Counted from the first letter of the stretch, positions 26,585-37,177 are shown. The stretch: DNA of 64,000 bases from JAEULH01 sp963746275 (GCA_963746275.1 CAVVAX010000003.1:9804-73803); one strand, 5' to 3'. Numbers and translations: made by a program. The notes: generated by a model not told the origin, from the letters alone.

Positions 26585-26604
26585 CTTGGACAATTGGGTC
26601 CAAG
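26585..26604. promoter_or_regulatory. Perfect inverted repeat in the divergent SIR2 promoter region
   Basis: CTTGGAC (26585-26591) and GTCCAAG (26598-26604) form an exact 7 bp inverted repeat with a 6 base spacer, AATTGG. It lies 49 bp before the SIR2 start and 110 bp before the receiver-like gene start, in the most AT-rich part of this locus. The form suits a dimeric repressor site that would control both directions. Confidence 0.5.
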
Positions 26605-26652
26605 TGCAATATCCTCTCGCCAAAATGAACAAGACACGGGGAAGGTCTGGCG

Positions 26653-27673
26653 ATGGCGGACACGGCCGTGCAGGACAACCATACCCAGTCGATTGTGGGC
26701 GCGCGGCCGCAGCCTGCGGCTGGTAGCGGCGACGCTGCGGATCTACCGTATCTCGGGATCGCCACGGCGCTGCGCCGGGGGAGGGTCGTGCCGTTCCTCG
26801 GCGCCGGCGCGTCGGTGTTCCATCGCCCGCGCGGGAGCCCCGCCGATCCCCTGTTCTGCCCGCCGACCGGGATGGCGCTGGCCGAGCGTCTGGCGGCCCT
26901 GGCCGGCTTTCCCGACGGCGCCGACGCAAACCACCGGCAGAACCTGCCCCTGGTCGCCTCGTACTTCGGGCTGGTTGCCCTCGGCGACGGCTTCCTCCGC
27001 GAGGAGCTGCGCGAGGTCTTTTCGCCGGAGTTCGAGCCGAACGTGCTGCACCGCCTGCTCGCCTCCATCGCCAAGGAGAAGCCGCAACTCGTCGTCACCA
27101 CCAACTACGACGACATGGTCGAGCGCGCCTTCGACCGCGCTGGCGTCCCCTACCATCTCGTCGTCACCAACATGGGCGACATCGAGAAGGCTGGGTCGCT
27201 GCGGCACAAGCCACCCGGCGGCAACACCTACGACCTGGTCCAGCCGAAGAAGCTCGATGCCTCCTTGGAAGAGGCGTCGATCATTTACAAGATGCACGGC
27301 AGCATCAATCGCATCAGCCGGCGAGGATGACAGCTACGTCATCACCGAGGAGGATTACGTCCGCTTCCTCGGCGGCTTCTCATCGAAGCAGTCCGTGCTC
27401 GTGCCGCCGCTGCTCGCGGCGATGATGAAGACCCGGCATTTCCTGTTCCTCGGCTACAGCCTGCGCGACTGGAACCTGCGCGTGCTGCTGGACATGCTGT
27501 CGCAGTTCGACAACAACGCCAGCCGGCTGCAGTCCTGGGCAATCCAGTACGACCCCGACATCGTCGAAGAGCGGATCTGGGAGCGGAAGTCGGTCAACGT
27601 CTTCGGTCTCGACCTGCAGACGTTCGTCGACGACCTGGGCAAGGTCCTCGGCGCCCCCGCCACGCCGTCATGA
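26653..27673 (+). CDS. SIR2-domain protein, probable NAD-hydrolysing effector (one frame break)
   Basis: This is a SIR2_2-type domain as found in bacterial defence proteins. NAD-site motifs are VVPFLGAGAS (residues 45-54), TTNYDDMVERAF with Asn151 and Asp153, and YKMHGSI with His215, the expected catalytic histidine. After residue about 222 one extra C near 27318 shifts the frame; restored it continues GEDDSYVITEEDYVRFLGG..FLGYSLRDWNLRVLLDML, the usual tail of this domain, for about 339 residues. The last codons overlap the start of the nSTAND gene as ATGA (27670-27673), so the two are translationally coupled. Defence SIR2 domains typically deplete NAD+ when triggered. A role here as the effector switched by its partner is inference. 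Confidence 0.8.
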
Positions 27674-30600
27674 ACTTCGACCGCCGGGCGGAACCGGAAC
27701 GGCTCGAGGCCGAGGCGGTCCGATTGCCCGTACCGGGGCCTCGCCCCGTTCGCCGAGCGCGATTACGACTACTTCTTCGGCCGCAACAAGGACGCGAGCC
27801 AGATCGCCGCGGCCACCATCACCGAGAGCCTGTCGGTGCTGTTCGGCCCGAGCGGCGTGGGCAAGAGCTCCGTCCTCGGCGCGGCGCTGCCGCGCGCGCT
27901 CAACGGCATCATCGACGGCACCTTGATGGTCTACGCCTCCCGCTGGGAGGCCGGCTTCTACCCGACGCTGCTGGCGCAGGCGCGGGAGCGCGCCGGCTTC
28001 GCCGAGGATGTCACCGTCGCCGCCTCCCTGGAGGCGCTGGCCGAGCAATGGATCGCGGCGCGCGGCACGCCGGTCGTCTTCGTCTTCGACCAGTTCGAGC
28101 AGTACTTCCTCATCCCGCTCAGGGCCGAGAACCACGACGAGGGCATCGAACCCGGCTTCGAGGTCGACCTCGCCCGCACCGCCAACCGCCGCGACCTCGA
28201 CTCCCACGTCCTGATCAGCATCCGCGAGGACGCGCTCCACGAGCTCGAACGCCTGCGCGGCCGCTTGCCGGCCATTCTCAGCGATCCGATGCGGCTGGAC
28301 TACCTCGACGAGCCGGCGACGCGGGCGGCGATCTGCAAGCCGCTGGAGGTGTTCCGCAAGCGCTACGGCGAGACCGCCGGGCCGGTGGAGATCGAGGCCG
28401 AGCTCGTGGCCGAGGTGCTGGCCAGGGCGCGCAGGCCGACCGACCCGCAGCACTACGAGACGCCGTACCTGCAGCTGGTCCTGGAGCGGCTGTGGTACGA
28501 GGAGCGGCGGGAGACCTCGCCCGCCCTGCGCTTCGCCACCTACGACCGGCTGCACCGCTGGGAGGGGATCGCCAACAGCCACGTCCGCCACACCCTGGAG
28601 ACCTGCCTGAGCCAGGAGGAACAGGCGCTGTGCGCGGCGATGCTCGACCGCATGGTCACGCCGTCCGGGATGAAGATCACGCTGCCGGCCGAGGATCTGG
28701 CGGCGATGGTCAAGGCGCCGCCGGAGCAGATCACGGAGGTGCTGACCGCGCTGGGTCACCCCGAAAGCCGGATCATCCGCACCGTGACCTCGGCGCAGGA
28801 TCCCGGCCGCAAGCGCTACGAGATCTTCCATGACGTCCTCGCCCGGCCGCTCTTGGCCTGGAAACACGCCTTCGACGCCGAGCGCGAGCAGCGGCGGATG
28901 CGCGAGGAGGCGGAGGCCGAGCAGCGGCGCGTGCGCGAGGAGGCCGAGGCCGAACACGCCCGCCAGCAGCAGCAGATCGAGGAGCAGACGCGGCGGGCCG
29001 AGGAGCAGTGGCGCATCGCCAGACGCTTCCGCCGCATCACGCTGGCCGTCACCATCCTCGCGCTCTTGTCGATGCTGTTCGCAGGCTGGGCCACCTACTC
29101 CTACCGCGAGGCGGCGATGCAGCGCGCCCGGGTGCTGGCGATGCGCGCCGATCTTGCCACCGACGGCGGCGACAGCCGCCAGGCCATGCTGCTGGCGCTG
29201 GAAGCGCTGCCGGAGACGGCGGGGCCGCTCGAATGGCTGCGCCGGCCGATCCTGCCGGAGGCGGTGCGGGCCCTGGAGCGGGCGCTGTTCCGCCCCTTCG
29301 GCCGGACGCTGGATGGCCACTCCGACCGGCTGGTCCGCGTCGCCTACAGCCCGGATGGCTCAGCCATCCTGACGGCGTCGGAGGACCGCACCGTCCGGAT
29401 CTGGGACGCCGGGGCGGCCATTGGCGGCACGCCGAGACTAAAGCTGCAGCACGGTTCGCCGGTCGGCTCGGCGCGTTTCAGCCGCGACGGCCGGTTCATC
29501 GTCACCGCCGGCCAGGACGGCTGGGCCAGCGTCTGGCGGGCCAGCGACGGGGTCAAGCTCACCGAGTGGCAGATCAGCGTCGGCCGGCCGACGTTCGTCG
29601 ACATGAGCCCCGACAACCGGATGATCGCCGCCGTCGCCTATGGCGACAATGCCGGGCTGTGGTCCTGGGATCCGGAGCAGCCGGTGGAGGAGGGGACACT
29701 CGGCGAGCCGCCGAGGAAGATCGCCGAGCTACGCGATGCCGATGGCGTCACCCACCCCGAGGGAACCAACTACGTCACCTTCGACGCCACCGGCGAACGC
29801 GTCGCCACCACGTCTTGGGGCGGCGCGGCCCGCGTCTGGACCGCCATGGACGCGCGCCTCGTGCGCACCCTGCCGCGGGCGAAGGGCGACCATCAGGGCC
29901 GCTGCCCGGAGGACGGGCAGGGCCACTGCGGGCCCGTCACCTTCGCCGCCTTCAGCGCCGCCAACCCGAACCAGCTGGTCACCACCTCCCACGACCGGAC
30001 CGCGCGGATCTGGAATCTCTCGACGGGCAAGGTGATCCGCTCCCTGGTCGGTCACGAGCGGCCGGTAAGCGATGCTTCGTTCGTCGGTGACGGCGCCCGG
30101 GTCATGACGGCTGCGCTGGACGGGACCGTGCGCATCTGGGACACCATGAGCGGCGAGATGCTCCAGGTGCTGCAGGGGCCGTCGCTGGTGGCCGGAACCA
30201 GCGCCACCGCCTCGCTCAGCCCCGACGAGCGGACCATGGTCGCGGGCTTCGCCAACCCGTCCGCCTACGTCTGGGTCGTGCGTGGCGACCTGCAGCCGTT
30301 CGTGCTGCCGCGGCTCAGCGACGCTGTGCCGTCGGCCGCGCTTAGCCCCGACAACCGCCTGCTGGTTGCCGCGACCGGCATCTCGGTCGGCCCCTACGAC
30401 GCCGAAAGCGGCCGCAGCGTCGGCTCGCCGCTCTACCTGGACGCGGCGGCGATGTCCGTTGCGATCAGCCCCGACGGCAACGACATGCTCCTCGCCGAGG
30501 GTGGGCGCGCGGACGTGCTGCGCATCGACGGCTGGAGGGAGGGCGCCGCCCCCCGGCGGCTGCGCCAGCTCCACGGCCACGACGGCCTGGTACTGTCGGC

Positions 30601-31381
30601 GGTCTACTCGGCGGACGGCAAACGCATCGTCACCGCCTCGCAGGATGGCACCGCAAGGCTGTGGAGCGCGGGGAGCGGCAAGCCCACCTCCGAGCCGCTG
30701 CGCCACCGCGACGCGGTCTTCTCGGCCACCTTCGACCGCGAGGGCCGGCGGGTGCTCACCGCCTCCTTCGACGGCACCGTGCGCATCTGGACCGCCGACG
30801 AGGGGGCGCTGGTGCGGCTGATCGATGTCGGCGCGCCGGCGCTTGAGGCAATGTTCACCTCCGACGGCCGCCACGTCGTCGTCACCACCCTGGATGTGCC
30901 CGGCGAGCCGATCGTGCGGCCGCCGTTCTTCCGCACCGCAACGGCCCTGTGGGAGGTGGAAACGGGCAGGCGCGTCGGCGACGAGGACCGCGAGGCGTTG
31001 CAGAACGTCAAGTTTCTGCAGCTCGCCAACCATGTCGTCGTCGGCACCGAGGACGGCGTGATCCGGCTGTCCGGTGCGCTCGACGACGAGCCGGTTGCGG
31101 TTCTGCCCGGCCATCGTGGGTCGATCGCCAGGATCGTGACCAGCCCGGGCGGCGAGCGGCTGGCGACGATCTCAGCAGACGGCATCGTTCGGGTGTGGAA
31201 GTTGCCACCGGCAAACCCGCACAAGCTGGTGGACTACGCCAACGGCATTGCCGATCAGTACCTGACGCCGGAGCAGCGGCAGTTCTCCGATGCGGAACGC
31301 GACGCCCTCGGCCTCGGCAAGCACCCGCTGCCGTTTCGCGAATGGCTGGGCCTCACCCTGCGTTCGATGATGCCGGTGTAA
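27670..31381 (+). CDS. nSTAND-type NTPase with coiled coil, membrane span and WD40 repeats
   Basis: About 1236 residues. The N-terminus reads MNFDRRAEPERLEAEAVRL and, after one extra C near 27728, PYRGLAPFAERDYDYFFGR, the classic lead-in of nSTAND1 ATPases. The P-loop GPSGVGKSS lies at residues 59-67 and Walker B with VVFVFDQFEQY at about 135-145. A winged-helix and sensor region follows to about 395, then an Arg/Glu-rich coiled coil (about 398-447), one membrane span (ITLAVTILALLSMLFAGWA, about 455-477), and at least ten WD40 blades from about 540 (GHSDRLVRVAYSPDGSAIL..DRTVRIWD to HRGSIARIVTSPGGERLATI). STAND proteins assemble on sensing a trigger. WD40 is the likely sensor, and the coupled SIR2 protein the likely output. 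Confidence 0.85.
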
Positions 31382-32244
31382 CGGCGCTAGCCGCCGGTTC
31401 CTCGCCAACTGCGAGGTGCTGGTCCAGGAACTCCAGCACGATGGCGTCGATGGCGTGATAGGTGAGGTTGTTGTGGCCGGCGCCGTCGATCCAGCGGGCC
31501 TGCTTCGGCTCGGCAGCGGCGTCGAAGAGGGCGCGGCCGAAGCGCTGCGGCACGACGATGTCGTCCTCGCCGTGGACGAGGAGCAGCGGCGCGTTGATGC
31601 CGCCGACCTTGTCCCTGGAACTCGAAGCGGTCCTTGATCAGGGTGCGCACCGGGGCAAAGGGGTAGCGCCGCGCCGCAACGTCGACGACCGATGAGGGCG
31701 CCCCCTCGCCGATGACCGCGGCGAAGGGCCTCCCGGCCGCGGCCTGTTCGGCGGCGAGGTGGATGGCGACGGCGCTGCCGAGCGACTCGCCGTAGAGCAC
31801 CACCCGGCCCGACGGAACACCTTGGGCCTCGACGAAGCGCGCCGCCGCCCGGGCGTCCTCGTAGAAGCCTTCCTCCGACGGCGTCCCGGCATTACCGCCG
31901 TAGCCGCGATAGCCGACCAGAAGAACCCCGAGGCCGGCGTTGAGGTATGGGCGCACGCGCTTGGCCCGGGCGGAGATGTTGCCGCCGTTGCCGTGGAAAT
32001 AGATCATCGTCGCCCGGCCGTCCTGCGCCGGCTTGTACCAGGAGCGCAGCGCCAGGCCGTCGGCGGTCGCCAGCGTCACCTCGCGCATGTCGCCGGCGCC
32101 GACGGCGGCGGGGCTGCCGACGTGCGAGGTGGGCAGGAACAGCAGGTTGCGCTGGAAGACGTAGAGGATGCCGACGACGAGGATGTAGCCGAGGAGGATC
32201 GCTGCGAGGGTTGTGATCATCAGCCTGATGTTGTTTCGCGACAC
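31353..32244 (-). CDS. Alpha/beta hydrolase, membrane-anchored (one frame break)
   Basis: An N-terminal span (MITTLAAILLGYILVVGILYVF) anchors an alpha/beta hydrolase of the BEM46/ABHD13-like group. It shows the oxyanion region MIYFHGNGGNISARA, the nucleophile elbow VVLYGESLGSAVA with Ser in GESLG, then in the next frame LLLVHGEDDIVVPQRFG with the Asp, and DGAGHNNLTYH with the His. One extra G near 31620 separates the two parts. Restored length is about 296 residues, ending at 31353. The last 29 bp overlap the convergent end of the nSTAND gene. The start at 32244 is a GTG; ATG 32220 is possible. The substrate is unknown. It is not obviously linked to the cbb3 genes upstream. Confidence 0.8.
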
Positions 32245-32290
32245 GTGCGCGCTACCATTCCGTTAAGCGGGGCGAACTGCGTCGCCAAGG

Positions 32291-32417
32291 CCCTCACTCT
32301 CCCGCTCCGCGGTCCACTCGCGCTCTCCCACGCTCGCGCGCGAGGGAAGCTGTGGCCAATCGTCTCCCTCTCCTCGCGCGCGCGACGCGCAGGTGGAGAG
32401 AGGGATTGGGTGAGGGT
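32291..32417. repeat. Intergenic palindromic repeat, CTCTCCC type, variant copy
   Basis: The segment opens CCTCACTCTCCCGCTCCGCGG and closes GAGAGAGGGATTGGGTGAGGG, the same ends as the hairpins at 541-601 and 47581-47660, but with a longer GC-rich centre. It lies between ccoS and the hydrolase. Confidence 0.5.
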
Positions 32418-32449
32418 GTATGGGATACGCGACCAGCAGGACACGAGCG

Positions 32450-32630
32450 CTACCGCCGGTCCGGGGGGCGGCGGATCGGCCGCAGGAGGCGCGTCGTCCT
32501 CAAACAGGATCCGATGTGCCGCGCCATCAAGGTCGTCGTACTGCCCCGACTTGATCGCCCAGAGAAAGCCGACGAGACCGATCAGCCCCAGCCCCAGCGC
32601 CGCCGGAATGAGATAGAGCAAGACGTCCAA
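32450..32630 (-). CDS. ccoS: cbb3 oxidase maturation protein CcoS
   Basis: CcoS is a short membrane protein needed to load haem and copper into cbb3 oxidase. It starts MDVLLYLIPAALGLGLIGLV and has the signature FLWAIKSGQYDDLDGAAHRIL. As written, the frame runs on to 32220 through an intergenic repeat, giving 136 residues, far longer than the usual 50-65. A six-C run (in DPPPP) lies just before that point. Loss or gain of one base there brings in a TAG at 32450-32452 and a 59-residue protein ending near DPPPPDRR. I use that end. It begins one base after the ccoI stop. Confidence 0.85.
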
Positions 32631-32631
32631 G

Positions 32632-35073
32632 CTAGAAAGCGCTCCCGCGGTTCAGCCGCAAGGCGTTGAGGATCACCACCAGCGACGACGTGGACATGGC
32701 GATGGCGGCGATCAAGGGCGTGACCAGGCCGGCCATGGCGAGCGGGATGGTGGTGACGTTGTAGAGGAGAGCCAGCGCCAGGTTCTCGCGGACGAGGCTC
32801 CGGGCGCGCCTGGCGACGCCCAGAGCTTCCAGCACCGGCTCAAGCCTGTCGCCCTGGAAGACGAGGTCGGCGGCCGTCTGGCTCACGTCCACGGCCGTGG
32901 CCGGCGAAAGCGAGACGCTGGCCGCGGCCAAAGCCGGCGCGTCGTTCAGCCCGTCGCCGACCATCAGCACCCGCGCGCCCCGCGTGGCGAGGTCCTGCAG
33001 CCGGCGGACCTTGTCGGCGGGCGTGCAGCCGGCCCGCCAATCCGCGATGCCGACCTCGGCGGCGACGGCGGCCGCGACCGGCGCCCGGTCGCCGGACAGG
33101 AGCTCGACGGCGAAGCCGCGCCGGCACAGCGTCGCGACGACGCTGCCTGCGTCCTCACGCAGCTCGTCGGCGAAGGCGAAGCGCATGGGCGCCACGCCCG
33201 GCCGTGACAGCCACAACTCGGGGCCCGGCGTTTTGCTCGGCTCGACCGCGCCATCCGTTGTCCCGGCGAAGGCGCGGCTGCCGAGGCGCACCGTGCCTTC
33301 GGGCGTCGGCCGCTCCAGGCCCGCGCCCGGGATCTCGCGAACATCAGCCGCCGGAGTAACGGCCAGGCCTTCGGCCTCGGCGGCGCGGACCAGGGCCCGG
33401 GCGAGGGGGTGCCGGCTGTTCGCGGCGAGCGCCGAGGCCACGGCCAGCGCCTCGCGATCCGGCATCTGGTCGTCGCCCTTGACCAGCCGGGCACGGCCGC
33501 GGGTCAGCGTGCCGGTCTTGTCGAAGACGACCGTGTCGGCGCTGGCCAGGCGCTCCAGCGCCGTTCCCGACTTCACCAGGATGCCGCGCCGGAGCAGCCG
33601 CCCCGAGGCGATGACCTGCACGACCGGCACGGCCAGCGCCAGCGCGCACGGGCAGGTGATGATCAGCACGGCGATGGCGATCAGCAGCGCCTCCTGCCAG
33701 GGCGCGCCGGCGCCGAGCCACCAGCCGAGGAAGGTGATGAGCGCCAGGCTGTGCACCACCGGCGCATAGAGCCGCGCCACCCGGTCGGCGAGGGCGACGT
33801 AGCGGCCCCGCTGCTGCTCGGCGGCCTCGATCAGCCGGGCCATCCCGGCGACCAACGTCCGCTCGCCGACCGCGGTGACGATGATGGTCAAGGGCGCGGC
33901 GAGGTTCAGGGTGCCGGCGAAGACCTGCGTCCCCGGCCCAGCCGGCTTCGGCAGGCTCTCGCCGTCGATGAGGCTGGTGTCGATCTCGCTCGTGCCGATG
34001 GCGATCCTGCCGTCGACGCCGATGCGTTCGCCGGCGGCGACCAGCACGGTCATGCCGGACTCGACCCGCGACGGCGCCAGCAGCTTCCTGCCGCCGCCGG
34101 GCTCGATGACCGTCACCGCGGCGGCGCCCAGCGCCAGCAGATGCTCGGCCGCCGAGCGCGCCCGGCCGCGGGCGAGCAGGTCCAGGTAGCGGCCGACGAG
34201 GAGGAAGAACAACAGCCCGATGGCGGAATCGAAGTAGGCATGCTCGGCGCCGCGCGCCGTCTGGTAGAGGCTCATCGCGGTGGCCAGCAGGACGCCGATG
34301 GAGATCGGCACGTCCATGTTGGTGCGGCCCAGCCGCAGCACCGACAGGCCTGAGCGGAAGAACGGCCGGCCGGCGTAGGCGATGGCCGGCATCGCGATCA
34401 GCGCCGAGATCCAGTGGAGCAGGTCGCGGGTGGCCGGGCCCATGCCCTGGCCGGCGCCGGCCCAGACCGAGACCGACAGCAGCATGACGTTGCCGGCGGC
34501 AAAGCCGGCGACGGCCATGGCGCGGACCAGCTCGCCCTCCCGGCGCTTGCGTTCGCCGTCGATCCGGCCGGCGTCGAAGGGCACGAGCCGGTAGCCGAGC
34601 CTGACCACGACGCCGACGAGTCTGTCCGCGTCCGTCTCACCCGGCCGCCAGGCGAGCGCTAACCGCCGTGTCGTCATGTTGACCCGGGCGGAGACGACGC
34701 CCGGCTGGCGCGACAGCACCGTCTCGATCAGCCAGACGCAGGCGGCGCAGTGCAGGCCCTCGACCACCAGGTTGACCCGGCTCAGCCCGTCCTCGCTCTG
34801 GACATAGCCGGCGAGATCGACGCTCGGCTCGTCTTCGGGCTTCAGCGGCCGCTGGTTGGGGTCGATGCTTCGCCGACGGTAGTAGTCGTCGAGGCCAAGC
34901 CCCGCGACCAGCGTGTACGCCGCGGCGCACCCTGAGCAGCAGAACGCGCGGCTGCCGTCCGGCGCGTCCCGCCCGACCGGCAGGCCGCAATGGCGACAGG
35001 TGGAGACAGTCGTCTTGTCGGCGGCCGTCTTGTCGGCGGCGATGAAGCCCGCCGCCGGACCGTCCGGGCTCAC
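32632..35073 (-). CDS. ccoI: Copper-transporting P1B-type ATPase CcoI/FixI
   Basis: The 813-residue copper exporter supplies Cu to cbb3 oxidase. In order it has an N-terminal cysteine-rich CRHCGLPVG and FCCSGCAAAYTL, a heavy-metal domain with GLHCAACVWLIETVL, eight predicted spans with the CPC metal site in IITCPCALALAVP, the phosphorylation loop VVFDKTGTLTRG and the hinge MVGDGLNDAPAL. The start is a GTG at 35073 whose GTGA overlaps the ccoH stop, a standard coupled start; an upstream ATG in frame lies inside ccoH and is not used. Near the N-terminus a 15 bp perfect duplication (35012-35041) makes AADKTAADKT. Confidence 0.95.
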   Translation of the reverse strand: MSPDGPAAGFIAADKTAADKTTVSTCRHCGLPVGRDAPDGSRAFCCSGCAAAYTLVAGLGLDDYYRRRSIDPNQRPLKPEDEPSVDLAGYVQSEDGLSRVNLVVEGLHCAACVWLIETVLSRQPGVVSARVNMTTRRLALAWRPGETDADRLVGVVVRLGYRLVPFDAGRIDGERKRREGELVRAMAVAGFAAGNVMLLSVSVWAGAGQGMGPATRDLLHWISALIAMPAIAYAGRPFFRSGLSVLRLGRTNMDVPISIGVLLATAMSLYQTARGAEHAYFDSAIGLLFFLLVGRYLDLLARGRARSAAEHLLALGAAAVTVIEPGGGRKLLAPSRVESGMTVLVAAGERIGVDGRIAIGTSEIDTSLIDGESLPKPAGPGTQVFAGTLNLAAPLTIIVTAVGERTLVAGMARLIEAAEQQRGRYVALADRVARLYAPVVHSLALITFLGWWLGAGAPWQEALLIAIAVLIITCPCALALAVPVVQVIASGRLLRRGILVKSGTALERLASADTVVFDKTGTLTRGRARLVKGDDQMPDREALAVASALAANSRHPLARALVRAAEAEGLAVTPAADVREIPGAGLERPTPEGTVRLGSRAFAGTTDGAVEPSKTPGPELWLSRPGVAPMRFAFADELREDAGSVVATLCRRGFAVELLSGDRAPVAAAVAAEVGIADWRAGCTPADKVRRLQDLATRGARVLMVGDGLNDAPALAAASVSLSPATAVDVSQTAADLVFQGDRLEPVLEALGVARRARSLVRENLALALLYNVTTIPLAMAGLVTPLIAAIAMSTSSLVVILNALRLNRGSAF

Positions 35074-35592
35074 GGCAGGAACAGACGCTGCGTCGCCTGG
35101 TGGGTGTCGGCGTCGCGCCGGGCGGTGATGCGGGCGTCCCACTGCCCGGCAAAGGGCAGGGTGACGACGCCGGCATAGACGCCGCCGCCCTGCGCCGCGA
35201 GGCGGACAGACTGGTCGAACCCCGCGACGGTCGGGCGGTGCAGCGTCGCCTCGACGTCGAGCCGCTCCAGCGGCTGGCCGTCACGATCGACGAACGCGAC
35301 CATGACTTCAGCGTCGCGCATCCCGTCCGCGGCGGCCCCGAGCGGCTCGACCCCGGCCGGTTTGACCTCGAGGCGCATGCGCCAGCCACGCTGCGCCTGG
35401 TCGCGGCCGGCGGCGATGGTCTCGTTGTAGCGCAGGCCCTTGTTGTAGGCGTCCTCGGTCTGCAGCCCCGGGAACGTGCGCACCGCCAGCGTCGCCATGA
35501 TGGCGTTGACGCGCGACGACGACGAGCATGAAGCCGACGAAGATCCACGGGTACCACCAGCCCCGCTGGCGCGGCCTGGCCACGGCGTTCAT
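35070..35592 (-). CDS. ccoH: cbb3 oxidase assembly protein CcoH/FixH (one frame break)
   Basis: CcoH is a single-span protein that binds CcoN during assembly. The start MNAVARPRQRGWWYPWIFVG and the membrane segment FMLVVVA read in one frame. One extra C near 35508 shifts to NAIMATLAVRTFPGLQTEDAYNKGLRYN, the FixH signature, and on to a periplasmic domain ending ATQRLFLP. Restored length is about 173 residues, normal for the family. The start at 35592 overlaps the ccoG stop as ATGA, and its own stop overlaps the ccoI GTG. Confidence 0.88.
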
Positions 35593-37177
35593 CCCGCGCC
35601 GCCGAGCGCCGAGAGCGTCGGCGCCCGGTCCGGCCGGGTTGTCCCCGCCGGGCCATTGAAGATGCCGCGCACCTCCTCGCTCTGGCGCGTGTCCATGTCG
35701 ATCAGATAGAAGGTGAAGTCGCTTTGCGCGCCGCTCAGGCTGCCGGCCGGCGCCTTGACGAAGACGCGAAAGCTGGAGACGTCGTCGGGGGCCACATCGA
35801 GCTCGACGTACGGCCCCGGCTCCAGGTGCCGGCCGAGCACCGCAATCTCGGCGCCGACCAGACCGTCGGTGGCGAGGAGGTAGGTCTTCGGCTCGCGGAC
35901 CATGTTCACGATCTTGAGCGTGTAGCCGTTGCGGATCGAGCCGTCGGAGAGCTTCACGAACAGCGGCTGGCGGTCCTGCAGGACGTTGACGTGCAGCCTG
36001 GAGCGGGTCGACAGGCTCACCACCATCACCGTCGCGATGATCAGCAGCAGCAGCCGCGTAGGCGATGGTCCTGGGGCGGATCAGCCGCAGCCGGGTCTTG
36101 GTCTCGCCCCCGGCGCGGGCGACCTGGTTGGCGATCGAGTCGTAGGTGATCAGCTCGCGCGGCAGGCCGAAGCGGTCCATCACCGAGTTGCAGGCATCGA
36201 CGCACAGCGCGCAGCCGATGCAGGCCATCTGCTGGCCCTTGCGGATGTCGACGCCGGTGGGGCAGACCTGCCAGCACAGGCCGCAGTCGACGCAGTGGCC
36301 GCGGCCTTCGAACGACTGGCCCTTGCGGGCGCCGCCGCGGGGCTCGCCGCGCCAGTCCTCGTAGGTGACGACGAGCGAGTCCTCGTCGAACATCGCGCCC
36401 TGGAACCGCGGCCACGGGCACATGTAGATGCAGACCTGCTCGCGGGCCCAGCCGGCCAGCAGGTAGGTCGTCGCCGTGAACAGGAAGACGAAGCCGTAGA
36501 CGGCGGTCGACGCCTGGCCGGTGAAGAACTCGCGCACCACCGTCGGCGCGTCGTTGAAATACATGATCCAGGCGCCGCCGGTGGCCAGGGCGATCAGCAG
36601 CCAGGCGGCGTGCTTGGCGGTCTTCTTGCCGATCTTCGCCGCCGACAGGGGCGCCTTGTCCAGCTTGATCCGGGCGTTGCGGTCGCCCTCGATCTTGCGC
36701 TCGACCCACATGAACAGGTCGGTCCACACCGTCTGCGGGCAGGTGAAGCCGCACCAAACGCGACCGAACAGGGCGGTGACGAAGAACAGGCCGACGGCGC
36801 CGAGGATCAGCAGGCCGGTGAGGTAGTAGATCTCCTGCGGCCAGATCTCGAGGCCGAAGAAGTAGGCACGCCGCCCTGGCATGTCGATCAAGAGCGCCTG
36901 GTCCGGCGCGCCCGGGCCCCGGTCCCAGCGCAGCCACGGGCCGAGGTAGTAGAGGCCGAGCAGGGCGGCCAGCGTCCACCACTTCACCTTGCGCCAGAAG
37001 CCCTGAATGCTGCGCGGGTAGATCGCCTCGCGCTCGGCGAACAGCTTCTGCTTCTGCGGCGGCTGCGGCTCGCCGCCGGGCGCGGCGCCGCCTCCGGCCG
37101 CGGCCGCGGCGCTCCTTAGGTCGCGGCCCGGGCGCCTCGCCTGCCGGATTGAGAAAGGCCGTGTCCGCCGTCGCCAT
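35589..37177 (-). CDS. ccoG: cbb3 oxidase accessory protein CcoG/FixG (two frame breaks)
   Basis: CcoG is a membrane ferredoxin-like cupric reductase that helps Cu delivery. The core reads KWWTLAALLGLYYLGPWLRW, RAYFFGLEIWPQEIYYLTG, FGRVWCGFTCPQTVWTDLF and two 4Fe-4S sites, CVDCGLCWQVCPTGVDIRKG and CIGCALCVDACNSVMDRFG. The C-terminal IgG-like domain (STRSRLHVNVLQDRQPLFV..) reads in another frame after one extra G near 36058. The first about 20 residues (MATADTAFLNPAGEAPGPRP) are offset by a break near 37115. Restored length is about 529 residues. The start at 37177 follows GAGGG. It heads the GHIS half of the locus. Confidence 0.9.

Noticed and set aside
32220..32450. True C-terminal extension of CcoS
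   Set aside because: The extension is the translation of a non-coding palindromic repeat that also occurs twice elsewhere in the window.
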